From Aliivibrio sp. EL58 (GTDB taxonomy: Bacteria > Pseudomonadota > Gammaproteobacteria > Enterobacterales > Vibrionaceae): DNA of 64,000 nt. The stretch covers positions 268-64,267 of the forward strand of contig NZ_OMPC01000011.1 of the NCBI RefSeq assembly GCF_900312675.1, read 5' to 3'. Under the pieces are notes generated by a model, which worked only from the letters and a program-made list of their open reading frames with translations, was not told the DNA's origin and did not search any database. Shown here one piece after another: positions 45,742 through 55,613 of the stretch. Position numbers and translations under genes: made by a program. The first letter of the stretch is position 1; every line of letters begins with the position of its first letter.

Positions 45742-46458
45742 GTGGAAGAAGGCTTACAACGTTGTTTTGTCCTGCACCGAAGACCATATAGTGAAAGCAG
45801 TCTTATTTTAGATGTGTTTAGCGAAGAGTATGGCCGTTTATCTATTATATCTAAAGGTGCGCGAAGTAAGCGCTCCAACCTCAAAGGTGTATTGCAAGCG
45901 TTTACCCCATTACTTATGAAATGGTCGGGTAAAGGTTCGATGCGAACATTGCGTCAAGCTGAGAGCATCAGTCTTGCTATTCCTCTTACCGGTATTAATC
46001 TCTATTCAGCCATGTATATCAATGAACTGTTGGTGCGTGTGATTGAACAAGAAACCCCATATCCAGCTCTTTTTTTAGACTACCTCACCGCGTTAACTGA
46101 GTTAGCACAAACCAAAAACCCAGAACCAGCTTTACGACGTTTTGAATTAGCTTTGTTGTCTTCAATGGGCTACGGCGTAGATTTTTTACATTGTTCGGGC
46201 AGTGGTGAAATGGTTTCTCCAGAGATGACGTATCGTTATCGAGAGCAACAAGGTTTTATGGCATCTATTCGTCATGATCCCTTAATGAGCTTTAAAGGAA
46301 ACGAATTGATTGCTATCAGTGAGCGACGATTTGTGACACCAGAGCAATTAAAAGCGGCAAAACGCTTTACACGCATAGCCTTAAAGCCGTATCTTGGCGG
46401 CAAGCCCCTAAAAAGTAGGGAACTGTTTCTTCCAAGAACAAGGAGTATTCTAAAATGA
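45742..46458 (+). CDS. recO: DNA repair protein RecO
   Basis: A 238-aa recombination mediator that helps load RecA with RecF and RecR. The OB-fold N-terminus is [40 protein letters not shown] follows, and the C-terminal helical part includes [20 protein letters not shown]. It starts at GTG (45742), with AGGTAAG upstream; the alignment to E. coli RecO (MEGWQRAFVLHSRP) supports this. It overlaps pdxJ by 4 bp (ATGA). Confidence 0.95.
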   Translation: MEEGLQRCFVLHRRPYSESSLILDVFSEEYGRLSIISKGARSKRSNLKGVLQAFTPLLMKWSGKGSMRTLRQAESISLAIPLTGINLYSAMYINELLVRVIEQETPYPALFLDYLTALTELAQTKNPEPALRRFELALLSSMGYGVDFLHCSGSGEMVSPEMTYRYREQQGFMASIRHDPLMSFKGNELIAISERRFVTPEQLKAAKRFTRIALKPYLGGKPLKSRELFLPRTRSILK

Positions 46459-47186
46459 GTTCAATTTTACTTGGCGTTAATATCGATCACGTAGCCACCC
46501 TTAGAAATGCAAGAGGGACTAAATATCCAGATCCTGTACACGCTGCTGAAATCGCAGAGCGTGCTGGTGCTGCGGGTATTACGATTCATCTGCGTGAAGA
46601 TCGTCGTCATATTAATGATCGTGATGTACGTATTCTGCGTGAAACGCTACAAACGCGAATGAACTTAGAAATGGCAGTGACGGATGAAATGGTTGGTATT
46701 GCGCTTGAAACACAACCTGAATTTGTTTGCTTAGTACCAGAGAAGCGTGAAGAGTTAACCACTGAAGGCGGCTTAAATGTCTTAGGCCAGCTTGAGAAAG
46801 TGAAGGCTGCAACGACAACGCTCTCTGATGCAGGTATTAAAGTGTCTCTATTTATTGATGCAGATAAAGAGCAAATTGATGCAGCGGTTGAATGCGGCGC
46901 GCCATATATTGAACTTCATACCGGTGCTTACGCTGATGCAAAAACAGAAGAAGCGCAGCAAGATGAGCTGAAAAAAATCGCAGCAGGCGCAAGTTATGCG
47001 GCTTCTAAAGGCCTCATTGTTAATGCTGGTCATGGCTTGACGTATCATAACGTTGAAGCGATTGCAGCTCTGCCAGAAATCTACGAATTAAACATCGGCC
47101 ACTCAATTATGGGGCGTGCAGTGTTTGATGGTTTAGAAAAAGCTGTCGCGGATATGCACCGTATTATGCTTGGTGCTCGTAAGTAA
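46455..47186 (+). CDS. pdxJ: Pyridoxine 5'-phosphate synthase
   Basis: A 243-aa TIM-barrel enzyme forming pyridoxine phosphate from aminoacetone phosphate and deoxyxylulose phosphate. Motifs are [20 protein letters not shown] at the N-terminus, [12 protein letters not shown] near residue 40, and [12 protein letters not shown] and [15 protein letters not shown] near the C-terminus. Length matches E. coli PdxJ (243). It lies between recO and acpS with short overlaps on both sides, as in E. coli. Confidence 0.97.
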   Translation: MSSILLGVNIDHVATLRNARGTKYPDPVHAAEIAERAGAAGITIHLREDRRHINDRDVRILRETLQTRMNLEMAVTDEMVGIALETQPEFVCLVPEKREELTTEGGLNVLGQLEKVKAATTTLSDAGIKVSLFIDADKEQIDAAVECGAPYIELHTGAYADAKTEEAQQDELKKIAAGASYAASKGLIVNAGHGLTYHNVEAIAALPEIYELNIGHSIMGRAVFDGLEKAVADMHRIMLGARK

Positions 47187-47566
47187 TGGCAATTGTTGGT
47201 CTAGGGACTGATATCGCTGAAATAGAAAGGGTTGATAAAGCCCTTTCTCGTTCAGGAGATGCGTTCGCTGAGCGCATCTTAAGTGTATCTGAATTTAATA
47301 AATATCAATCATTAAAGCAAAAAGGACGTTTCTTAGCTAAACGTTTTGCAGCAAAAGAAGCCGCTTCTAAAGCGTTAGGTACCGGTATTGCTCACGGTGT
47401 TACCTTTCATGATTTTACAATCTCTAATGATGAGAATGGTAAGCCGCTATTAACACTCTCAGGTAAGGCGCTTGCTTTATCACAACAAAAGAGTGTCTCT
47501 CATATTCACCTTACTATTTCTGATGAGCGTCATTACGCTGTAGCGACTGTTATTTTTGAATCCTGA
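47186..47566 (+). CDS. acpS: Holo-[acyl-carrier-protein] synthase
   Basis: A 126-aa phosphopantetheinyl transferase that activates acyl carrier protein. Motifs are [14 protein letters not shown] at the N-terminus (Mg-binding Asp) and [20 protein letters not shown] near residue 50. Length equals E. coli AcpS (126). The start overlaps the pdxJ stop by one base (TAATG). It is the last gene of recO-pdxJ-acpS; its stop is only 6 bp from that of the convergent barA. Confidence 0.96.
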   Translation: MAIVGLGTDIAEIERVDKALSRSGDAFAERILSVSEFNKYQSLKQKGRFLAKRFAAKEAASKALGTGIAHGVTFHDFTISNDENGKPLLTLSGKALALSQQKSVSHIHLTISDERHYAVATVIFES

Positions 47567-47572
47567 ATTAAG

Positions 47573-50362
47573 CTATTGCAAGCATTGAGAAGCATCTTGT
47601 GTAACTTTAGTCATTTCGTCTTGCAGCTCAAATAGTTCAGGTTCAACTTCTTCAATGGAACTATCTTGTCGTAGAGCCGTTTCAATTAAATTACAAAGCT
47701 GCTTTAATCTTGGAACACCACAATATGAGCTGCTGCCATGCAGTTTATGTATATAGTGACAAAGCTCTTCAGTAGAAGAGTTTCCTGCAATGGCCTTTTC
47801 AACCCAATCATCGACCTCTGGAATAAATTCAATCAGCATCTGTAGCATTTCTTTAGCGAGATCTTCTTTTCCTGCCGATTGCTTTAATGCGGCTTCCCAA
47901 TCAATGCTACTATTCTTATTACTGCTTGCTTCTTCAACATGCAGTGCAGGAATTTCGTCGGCTAAGATCTCTATTTTTTCAACATCCGTCGTATCGGTTA
48001 ACGGACTCCAGTGAATAATGACTTGTTGAAGCACATGCTCTTCAATTGGTTTTGTAAGGTAGTCATCCATGCCTTCGCTGATTAATCGCTCTCGTTCGCC
48101 AGCCATAGCATGGGCAGTAACTGCAACCACAGGAGTTTGTGCATTTAAGACCGTTTTACGGATCTCTTTACATGCCATCACGCCATCCATTTTTGGCATT
48201 TGAATATCCATTAAGATGATATCAAACTTTTGCTCTGTGGCTTGTTGCACCGCATCGATACCATTTTTACAGGTAACCACTGTCTCTACTTGTTCGTGTA
48301 ATAAAGCAGAAATAAGTTTGAGGTTTGCTGGATTATCATCAACCGCCATCACTTTAATCGGTAAACGCTGAGGTCCTTCGTGAGAGGCCATTAAATCCGG
48401 TAAAGTAGGTATTTGTTCTAATTGCTTATGGTTGAGTAAAGCATCAAGCAATTTTTTCTTAGCGAATGGCTTCGATAAACAAGTAATGTGAGTCTGTTGA
48501 TTTAACTCCTCAGTGAGAGCAAGCTCTGTACTTGGTAAGCCGATAATCACGGTTGGGCAATAAGGCGCGAGTTTATTTGAGATCTTTTGTAATGATTGCG
48601 CTGTTGGCTTAGCGGTCGAGCTTAAGCTGATTAGAGCGAAATCATGAGGTTCAATATTATCGGGCAGTGTTGAGCGGTAAGTGACAAAGACACCGTGATT
48701 GATAAATTGCTGTTGTAAAATAGAAGCTGATTGCATATTTGGTTCTATTAATAACAGCTTTTTCTTATCTAATTGGGCAACATCACGTTCATCAATCATA
48801 GGCAGATCTGTTGAGTTCATTTTGATAGTAAACCAAAAGGTTGAACCTTGGTGAAGACGACTACTAAGGCCTATCTCTCCACCCATTTGAGCCACTAATT
48901 TTTGAGTAATAACTAGGCCTAAACCAGTACCACCATAACGGCGTGAAATGCTAGCATCTGCTTGGCTAAATGCTTGGAATAATTGAGCCTGTTGGCGCTC
49001 TGAAATACCAATGCCAGTATCACGAACCACAAATTGAAGATCAATGCTGTCGTTATGTAAGTGTTTTAATTCAACCGAAATATCGATGTTACCTTTTTCG
49101 GTAAATTTAATTGAGTTACCAACGAGATTATTAAGTACTTGTTGGATTCGAAGTGGATCTCCGATAAGCCCAGAAGGTACGCGTTGATCAATTTTTAATG
49201 TGATTTCTAAGCCTTTTTCATGCGCACTTGGAGCAAGTAGGCTAACCACTTCATCTAGACTGTCTTGGAAGTTAAATGGCAGGTTCTCTAGTAATAACTT
49301 ACCCGCCTCCAGTTTCGAGAAATCTAAAATATCGTTGATGATAGTTAATAAGTTATTTGCTGAACGTTCAATGGTTTGTAAATAATCTTGTTGGTTATTA
49401 GACAGTGATGTTTTTAGCATTTGACGGGTAAAGCCAATAACACCATTAAGTGGGGTTCTTAGCTCGTGAGACATGTTTGCTAAGAACTCTGACTTAACCC
49501 GCGCCGCTTCTTGAGCACGTTTTTTTGCAATATCTAATTCAACGTTTTGAATTTCTAATTGCTCTAAGGTTTCACGTAAATCAGAGGTCGCTTGGTCGAT
49601 ACTTTGCTGCATCTCAACATGATACTCAGACAAAGAGATAGCCATCGCATTGATACCATTTTTAAGGGTATCTAGCTCGCCATGCAATTTATTCTCAATT
49701 CGTACATTCAAATGGCCACGACGAATACGGTCCACTACGCTGACCATGTGTGAAATAGGCTGAGTGACATCTTGCATCAAACGATAAGCAAAGACGCCTG
49801 ATAAGCTCAATCCAAGGATTAATACAATCAAGGCAGAGAATATTTCTTGGTACTGCTGTAAGCGTAGACTGGATAAGTCTAGTTCAATGGCGATGTAACC
49901 TAGAGGCTCATTGATATGAGAGGCGTCAAAATTGGCAGAGAACTGTCCTTCAGGGAGAATAGGCGTTCGTAATATTAAAGACTCTTCTTGAAAAGAAATA
50001 TTAAGTAATAGTGGGATCGGTTTATCTTTAGGAAACGTTAAGCTTTCAAAATTAGGATGGAAGTTAGAAGTAACGAACAGTTCGTGATGCTCATCAAATA
50101 CGGCAATACTGCGAACAATTTTAGAGTGCTTTCGATGCGCATAGCTTATTAGACGACGAACGGCTTCACGGTTTTTTCCCGTCATACCATACTCACTTGA
50201 GATGGCTAGCGGTTCAATAATGCTGGTGCCACTCGAAATGAGCTGAGCTTCCAAATCATTGTATCGATTCATGGTAAAGAAGCCACTAAGTAGCAAACCG
50301 ATAATTAATGTAGGCGCCAGTGTCAGGGTAATAACACGTGCGCGTAAACCGTATTTTGTCAT
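47573..50362 (-). CDS. barA: Hybrid sensor kinase BarA/VarS
   Basis: A 929-aa inner-membrane hybrid kinase of the BarA/VarS/GacS family that signals to the UvrY/VarA/GacA response regulator and so to Csr small RNAs. Two membrane segments (about residues 12-30 and 175-195) flank a periplasmic sensor. Then come a HAMP region, a transmitter with His299 (MSHELRTPLNGVIG), an ATPase domain (GTGLGLVITQKLVAQMGG), a degenerate receiver, a receiver with Asp719 (LMDIQMPKMDGV), and an HPt domain with His872 (IHKLHGSSSYCG). It is divergent from rlmD, as in E. coli. Confidence 0.95.
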   Translation of the reverse strand: MTKYGLRARVITLTLAPTLIIGLLLSGFFTMNRYNDLEAQLISSGTSIIEPLAISSEYGMTGKNREAVRRLISYAHRKHSKIVRSIAVFDEHHELFVTSNFHPNFESLTFPKDKPIPLLLNISFQEESLILRTPILPEGQFSANFDASHINEPLGYIAIELDLSSLRLQQYQEIFSALIVLILGLSLSGVFAYRLMQDVTQPISHMVSVVDRIRRGHLNVRIENKLHGELDTLKNGINAMAISLSEYHVEMQQSIDQATSDLRETLEQLEIQNVELDIAKKRAQEAARVKSEFLANMSHELRTPLNGVIGFTRQMLKTSLSNNQQDYLQTIERSANNLLTIINDILDFSKLEAGKLLLENLPFNFQDSLDEVVSLLAPSAHEKGLEITLKIDQRVPSGLIGDPLRIQQVLNNLVGNSIKFTEKGNIDISVELKHLHNDSIDLQFVVRDTGIGISERQQAQLFQAFSQADASISRRYGGTGLGLVITQKLVAQMGGEIGLSSRLHQGSTFWFTIKMNSTDLPMIDERDVAQLDKKKLLLIEPNMQSASILQQQFINHGVFVTYRSTLPDNIEPHDFALISLSSTAKPTAQSLQKISNKLAPYCPTVIIGLPSTELALTEELNQQTHITCLSKPFAKKKLLDALLNHKQLEQIPTLPDLMASHEGPQRLPIKVMAVDDNPANLKLISALLHEQVETVVTCKNGIDAVQQATEQKFDIILMDIQMPKMDGVMACKEIRKTVLNAQTPVVAVTAHAMAGERERLISEGMDDYLTKPIEEHVLQQVIIHWSPLTDTTDVEKIEILADEIPALHVEEASSNKNSSIDWEAALKQSAGKEDLAKEMLQMLIEFIPEVDDWVEKAIAGNSSTEELCHYIHKLHGSSSYCGVPRLKQLCNLIETALRQDSSIEEVEPELFELQDEMTKVTQDASQCLQ

Positions 50363-50499
50363 ATTGATTCGTTCTTATTAACTTCCTTGAGCGAGTAGCT
50401 TAATCAAGTTAACGAGTAAGCTCAATTATTCTATGTAGAAATCGTAAGTTGAAACACAAATCAATGCCCATTCTGCACTACATCTTAATATTGTTTGGG

Positions 50500-50505
50500 T
50501 ATAAT
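50500..50505 (+). promoter_or_regulatory. Likely -10 of the rlmD promoter
   Basis: A perfect TATAAT hexamer 32 bp before the rlmD ATG, with no strong -35 at 17 bp. Position and match make it a plausible start of the rlmD transcript. Confidence 0.5.
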
Positions 50506-50536
50506 GGCGCTAATTTTGGTAAATCAGGCAATAATC

Positions 50537-51853
50537 ATGGCGCAATTCTTCAAACCTAAAAAGAAAGCTTCAGTAAACACAAAGCATCAATCTGTTGATG
50601 TGGTTCGATTAGATCACAATGGCGCAGGTGTCGCTTTTGTAGATAAGAGACCAGTATTTATTGAAGGTGCTTTACCTGAAGAAAAAGCGATTATTCAATT
50701 TATCGAACAGAAAAAACAATACTCTCGAGCTAAGCTTATCAAGCTGACGGAAAAAAGCCCAAAGCGTCAAGATGCGATTTGTGAGTATTATCATGAGTGT
50801 GGTGGTTGCAATTTACAGCACCTTCAACACGATGAGCAAATTGTCGCAAAAAATATTAAGCTGCAAGAGCTAATGCAAAAACAAGGCGTTGAACCTTGTG
50901 AGATGGTTGAGCCGATTGTTGGTGATGACAAAGCCTATCGCCGTCGAGCTCGTATTAGTTTGATGTTTAATAAACAAACGAATCAGCTTGATTTTGGGTT
51001 TCGTAAGAAGCAAAGCAAAGCGATTGTAAATGTTCGCCATTGCCCAGTATTAGTGAATGAACTTGATCAACATCTAACGTCACTTTATGAATTATTAAAT
51101 TCATTTAAATCGAAAAAGCATCTAGGACATGTAGAGTTAGTTCAAGCAGATAATGGCAGTGTCTTATTAATCCGCCATCTGGTTGATTTTAATAAAACTG
51201 ACCATCAAGCATTACTCTCTTATTGTGAAGAGCGTGATTTGATCTTGTATTTAATGCCGGAATCAGATGTCTTAAATCATGTTCATGGTGAAGATCCATA
51301 TTATCTTATTGATGGCGCTAAAATTTACTTTACTCCAAAAGACTTTATTCAAGTTAATGGTGATGTGAATACAAAGATGGTTCATCAAGCTCTTTCTTGG
51401 TTAGATCTAAAAGAAAATGACACCGTATTAGACCTATTTTGTGGCTTAGGCAATTTTAGTCTACCTTTGGCTCAAAAAGTAGAAAGTGTCATTGGTATTG
51501 AAGGTGTTGATGAAATGGTTCAACGCGCGCAACAGAATGCCAAAAGTAATAAATTATCGAATGTCACATTTTATCAGGCTAATTTAGAAGAAAGTATTGA
51601 TGAGCAAGTGTGGTCTAGAACAAAGTTTACAAAGATTTTACTCGATCCTGCCAGAGCAGGGGCTGCAGGAGTGATGCAAACTGTGGCAAAATTGAAACCT
51701 GAAACCGTGGTTTATGTATCGTGTAATCCGGCAACACTTGCACGCGATAGCCAATTACTTATTCAACACGGTTACAAGCTGACTAGGCTAGGAATGCTTG
51801 ACATGTTCCCACATACAGGACATTTAGAATCTATGGCCTTGTTTGAGCGATAA
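50537..51853 (+). CDS. rlmD: 23S rRNA (uracil(1939)-C(5))-methyltransferase RlmD
   Basis: A 438-aa SAM-dependent methyltransferase for U1939 of 23S rRNA. A TRAM domain opens the protein (SVDVVRLDHNGAGVAFVDKR), a [4Fe-4S] motif CEYYHECGGCNLQHLQ is near residue 85, DTVLDLFCGLGNFSLPLAQK is the SAM-binding motif, and VYVSCNPATLARD carries the catalytic Cys. The start is the ATG at 50537 (MAQFFKPKKK, as in E. coli RlmD); an earlier frame start lies on the promoter. It is 77 bp upstream of relA and probably cotranscribed. Confidence 0.95.
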   Translation: MAQFFKPKKKASVNTKHQSVDVVRLDHNGAGVAFVDKRPVFIEGALPEEKAIIQFIEQKKQYSRAKLIKLTEKSPKRQDAICEYYHECGGCNLQHLQHDEQIVAKNIKLQELMQKQGVEPCEMVEPIVGDDKAYRRRARISLMFNKQTNQLDFGFRKKQSKAIVNVRHCPVLVNELDQHLTSLYELLNSFKSKKHLGHVELVQADNGSVLLIRHLVDFNKTDHQALLSYCEERDLILYLMPESDVLNHVHGEDPYYLIDGAKIYFTPKDFIQVNGDVNTKMVHQALSWLDLKENDTVLDLFCGLGNFSLPLAQKVESVIGIEGVDEMVQRAQQNAKSNKLSNVTFYQANLEESIDEQVWSRTKFTKILLDPARAGAAGVMQTVAKLKPETVVYVSCNPATLARDSQLLIQHGYKLTRLGMLDMFPHTGHLESMALFER

Positions 51854-51930
51854 CTGGTAGTAAAAAATACCAAAGACGCTAAATGGAAGCCAAACAGAAT
51901 CATTATAAAATTGGATTATAGGAAACGAAC

Positions 51931-54168
51931 ATGGTCGCAGTTCGCGGAGCACATCTTAAGGAAAATGAAGCGTTCGAGTTAGGTGAATGGATCACCAGCC
52001 TTGAGCAAGATAAAAACACCTCAAAAAAATTGACTGAGGTGTATAAGCAATGTGAAGAGTTAGTCGCTTCTCATAAAGAAGGACAGCTCTTGCTATGGCG
52101 TGGTCGTGAGATGATCGAAATATTGATCACCTTAAGCATGGACAAGCCAACACTTATTGCAGCTCAGTTATTCCCTTTGGTTTCTTCTGGTGTTTTAGAC
52201 AGAGAAACGCTAACTGAGCACTATAATAAAGAAATTGAAAAGCTGATTGATGGCGTTGAAGAGATGGATGCCATTGGTCAATTGAATGCGTCTGTAGATG
52301 CGGAGTCGGCATCTTCTCAGGTGGATAATATTCGTCGAATGCTACTTGCGATGGTGGATGACTTTCGTTGTGTGATCATAAAATTAGCGGAGCGTATCTG
52401 TAATTTACGTGAAGTTAAAAATGAACCTGATGAAGTGCGTCGTGCTGCAGCAAAAGAGTGTAATAACTTATATGCTCCATTAGCAAACCGCTTAGGTATT
52501 GGTCAATTAAAGTGGGAAATTGAAGATTACTCTTTTCGTTACCAACATCCTGATACTTATAAAAAAATAGCTAAACAGTTATCTGAACGACGTATTGTTC
52601 GTGAGCAGTATATCGAGGATTTTGTCACTGGGCTCAGTGATGAAATGCAAGAGTACAACATTAATGCTGAAGTAAGCGGCCGTCCAAAACATATCTACAG
52701 CATTTGGCGCAAGATGCAGAAAAAGAGCTTGGCATTTGACGAGCTATTTGATGTGCGTGCAGTACGAATTATCGCTGACCAACTGCAAGATTGTTATGCC
52801 GCTCTTGGGGTTGTGCATACTAAATTTAAGCACTTACCTAGTGAGTTTGATGACTATGTTGCGAACCCAAAACCTAATGGCTATCAATCAATTCATACCG
52901 TTGTTCTTGGTCCTGAAGGCAAAACTATTGAGATCCAGATCCGTACTAAGGATATGCATGAAGACTCTGAGTTAGGGGTTGCAGCGCACTGGAAATACAA
53001 AGAAGGTTCATCAAACAGCAGTCGCAGTGGCTATGATGAAAAAATTACGTGGCTACGTAAGCTGCTTGATTGGCAAGAAGAGATGTCTGATTCTGGCGAA
53101 ATGCTGGATGAGCTACGAAGCCAAGTTTTTGATGATCGAGTTTATGCCTTTACGCCACGCGGTGATGTAGTCGATTTACCTATGGGTGCTACGCCGTTGG
53201 ATTTTGCTTACCACATTCACTCTGAAGTAGGGCATCGTTGTATTGGTGCGAAAGTGGGTGGACGAATTGTTCCATTTACGCATCAATTAACTATGGGTGA
53301 TCAAGTTGAAATTATTACCCAAAAAGAACCTAATCCATCACGAGATTGGTTAAATCCAACTCTTGGTTTTGTTAATTCAGGCCGTGCTCGCGCTAAGATC
53401 AACGCATGGTTTAGAAAGCAGAGTCGTGAGAAAAATCTTGATGCAGGTAAAGAGATTTTAGAAACTGAATTAGCGAAGATTGGGGGCACATTAAAAGACG
53501 CAGAGCGATATGCTTTAAAACGTTTTAATGTTAATTCAACCGATGAGTTATTTGCTGGTGTAGGTAGTGGTGATCTCCGTATTAACCAAGTGATTAATCA
53601 TATTAATGCATTAATCAATAAACCAACAGCAGAGCAAGAAGATCAAAAAGCACTAGAACAATTACAAGAGTCTGAAGCCAAAGCACAAGCTCATGCTCAA
53701 GCACAGAATAAGAAACGTAATGATGCGGTTGTTGTAGAAGGTGTCGATAACTTAATGACACACCTTGCCCGTTGTTGTCAGCCGATCCCAGGTGATCCAA
53801 TCGCAGGCTATATTACCCAAGGCCGTGGTATCTCAGTTCACCGTAGTGATTGTGATCAGCTTAATGAGCTACGTCATCATGCAGCAGAGCGTATTATTGA
53901 TACGGTGTGGGGCAGTGGCTTTGAGGGTTCTTATATCTTAACCCTACGAGTGACAGCAATGGATCGTTCAGGTCTATTAAAAGATCTCACTACACTCTTT
54001 GCGAATGAAAAAGTAAAAGTATCAGGAATGAAGAGCCGAAATGATCATAAAAAACAGCTGACGATCATGGACTTTGATCTTGAAGTATTTAATGCGGATA
54101 TCCTTAGTCGATTAATTACTCGTGTTGAGCAAGTGAAAGACGTAATGGAAGCGATGCGATTATCGTAA
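51931..54168 (+). CDS. relA: (p)ppGpp synthetase RelA
   Basis: A 745-aa ribosome-associated alarmone synthetase triggered by uncharged tRNA. An inactive hydrolase-like domain comes first (about 20-190); its HD motif is replaced. The synthetase domain (about 240-390) includes RPKHIYSIWRKMQ and YVANPKPNGYQSIHTVVLG. Then come a TGS domain (VYAFTPRGDVVDLPMGATPL), a zinc-finger region (LARCCQPIPGDPIAGYITQG) and a C-terminal ACT domain (LKDLTTLFANEKVKVSGM). Length matches E. coli RelA (744). The terminator follows directly. Confidence 0.97.
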   Translation: MVAVRGAHLKENEAFELGEWITSLEQDKNTSKKLTEVYKQCEELVASHKEGQLLLWRGREMIEILITLSMDKPTLIAAQLFPLVSSGVLDRETLTEHYNKEIEKLIDGVEEMDAIGQLNASVDAESASSQVDNIRRMLLAMVDDFRCVIIKLAERICNLREVKNEPDEVRRAAAKECNNLYAPLANRLGIGQLKWEIEDYSFRYQHPDTYKKIAKQLSERRIVREQYIEDFVTGLSDEMQEYNINAEVSGRPKHIYSIWRKMQKKSLAFDELFDVRAVRIIADQLQDCYAALGVVHTKFKHLPSEFDDYVANPKPNGYQSIHTVVLGPEGKTIEIQIRTKDMHEDSELGVAAHWKYKEGSSNSSRSGYDEKITWLRKLLDWQEEMSDSGEMLDELRSQVFDDRVYAFTPRGDVVDLPMGATPLDFAYHIHSEVGHRCIGAKVGGRIVPFTHQLTMGDQVEIITQKEPNPSRDWLNPTLGFVNSGRARAKINAWFRKQSREKNLDAGKEILETELAKIGGTLKDAERYALKRFNVNSTDELFAGVGSGDLRINQVINHINALINKPTAEQEDQKALEQLQESEAKAQAHAQAQNKKRNDAVVVEGVDNLMTHLARCCQPIPGDPIAGYITQGRGISVHRSDCDQLNELRHHAAERIIDTVWGSGFEGSYILTLRVTAMDRSGLLKDLTTLFANEKVKVSGMKSRNDHKKQLTIMDFDLEVFNADILSRLITRVEQVKDVMEAMRLS

Positions 54169-54224
54169 TAAAGTACTTATTAAGCATATATAGCTAAATT
54201 ATTGATTCATAATAATTATATTTT

Positions 54225-54262
54225 AAAGCCAAATGTTATTTACAACATTTGGCTTTTTTTTT
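54225..54262 (+). terminator. relA terminator
   Basis: A 13-bp stem AAAGCCAAATGTT/AACATTTGGCTTT with loop ATTTAC and a T-tract of nine. It separates relA from the flagellin gene. Confidence 0.92.
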
Positions 54263-54273
54263 GAAAAAATAAT

Positions 54274-54300
54274 TCAAGTTCTGAAATTTCAGGCCGTAAA
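54274..54300 (+). promoter_or_regulatory. Sigma-28 (FliA) promoter of the flagellin gene
   Basis: TCAAGTTC-N11-GCCGTAAA fits the FliA consensus TAAAGTTT-N11-GCCGATAA at 6 of 8 positions in each box, with exact spacing, 70 bp before the flagellin ATG. Confidence 0.82.
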
Positions 54301-54370
54301 TAAATGTATCAACGATGAATTATAGGCTTCTATCCTATAACAATAAATGAAGCCGACCGGAGCAAACATT

Positions 54371-55504
54371 ATGTCAATTTCAGTAAATACAAACATCTCA
54401 GCAATGACAGCACAACGTTACATGAACAATGCAACTGCTGCTCAAACTGATTCAATGGAGAAATTGTCTTCAGGCTCAAAAATCAACAGCGCTGCTGATG
54501 ATGCTTCTGGTCTGCAAATTTCAAATCGTATGACAGCACAAACTCGTGGTTTAGATGTTGCTGTTCGTAACGCTAATGACGGTATGTCAATTGCGCAAAC
54601 GGCAGAAGGCGCAATGAAAGAAACGACCAACGTACTTCAACGTTTACGTGACTTATCGCTACAATCTTCAAATGGCTCAAATACTGACGCTGACCGTAAA
54701 GCGATGCAAGAAGAAGCAAGTTCATTAACTGATGAGCTGAATCGTATTGCTGAAACCACTTCTTTTGGTGGTACTCGTTTAATTAACGGTGAGTTTGGTA
54801 CAAAATCTTTCCAAATTGGTGCTGATTCAGGTGAAGCAGTGGCAATGACACTAAACAGCATGCGTGCTGATGAGTCGACAATGGGTGGTAAATCTTACTT
54901 CGCTGAAGAAGGTCGCGATATCAACTGGAAAGTAGGTGCAGAAAACACGCAGTTTAATGTGACATACAATGATAAAAACGGTAATCCTCAAGAAATCAAC
55001 ATCTCAGCAAAAGCAGGTGATGATATTGAAGAGTTAGCGACGTACATTAATGGTCAAACGAACGAATTAAGTGCTTCAGTGACTGAAGATGGCGTACTTC
55101 AAGTGTTCATGTCAGGCGAAACTATCTCTTCTCCATTAGAGTTCAATGGCTCTCTAGCAAATGAATTAAAAATGGGTGGCGAGTCGGACGATACTGTTGC
55201 ATCTATGGACCTTACAACCGTTGGTGGCGCACAGCGTTCAATTGATGTGATTGATGCCGCTCTAGAATACGTTGATGGTAATCGTGCTTCATTAGGTGCA
55301 TTCCAAAACCGTTTTGAAAGTGCAGTTAAAAACTTAACAAACATTAACGAAAACATCACGGATTCAAATAGCCAAATTAAAGATACAGATTTTGCTAAAG
55401 AAACAACGAACTTAACTAAGACGCAAATTTTAAGTCAATCAAGTTCGTCAATCCTAGCACAAGCAAAACAAGCGCCAAGCATGGCAATGAGCTTATTAGG
55501 CTAG
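54371..55504 (+). CDS. flaF: Flagellin (probably FlaF)
   Basis: A 377-aa flagellin. The conserved N-terminal D0/D1 region is [19 protein letters not shown] then [20 protein letters not shown], and the C-terminal region is [18 protein letters not shown] then [20 protein letters not shown]; the middle is variable, as usual. GGAG 8 nt before the ATG at 54371 fixes the start over an upstream frame start at 54347. A sigma-28 promoter precedes it. In V. fischeri five flagellin genes form one cluster and flaF lies alone near relA and mazG; that match is from memory, so the symbol is tentative. Confidence 0.9.
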   Translation: MSISVNTNISAMTAQRYMNNATAAQTDSMEKLSSGSKINSAADDASGLQISNRMTAQTRGLDVAVRNANDGMSIAQTAEGAMKETTNVLQRLRDLSLQSSNGSNTDADRKAMQEEASSLTDELNRIAETTSFGGTRLINGEFGTKSFQIGADSGEAVAMTLNSMRADESTMGGKSYFAEEGRDINWKVGAENTQFNVTYNDKNGNPQEINISAKAGDDIEELATYINGQTNELSASVTEDGVLQVFMSGETISSPLEFNGSLANELKMGGESDDTVASMDLTTVGGAQRSIDVIDAALEYVDGNRASLGAFQNRFESAVKNLTNINENITDSNSQIKDTDFAKETTNLTKTQILSQSSSSILAQAKQAPSMAMSLLG

Positions 55505-55557
55505 GCTTTATGAAGCAAAAAGTTAAGCTACCTTAGCATTAAGGTATATGAATTTTG

Positions 55558-55591
55558 AAAAAGCGATGACTATAATGGTCATCGCTTTTTT
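55558..55591 (+). terminator. Flagellin gene terminator
   Basis: A 13-bp stem AAAAAGCGATGAC/GTCATCGCTTTTT with loop TATAATG, 53 bp past the flagellin stop. Confidence 0.9.
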
Positions 55592-55613
55592 GTTTTTAAT
55601 CAAAGGTAAATCT

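Noticed and set aside
47567-47572. A terminator between acpS and barA
   Set aside because: Only 6 bp separate the stop codons and no hairpin with a T-tract is visible; termination must lie within the opposite gene.
54169-55613. A toxin-antitoxin pair at the mazEF position
   Set aside because: No MazE- or MazF-like frame is present between relA and mazG; the space is filled by the flagellin gene.
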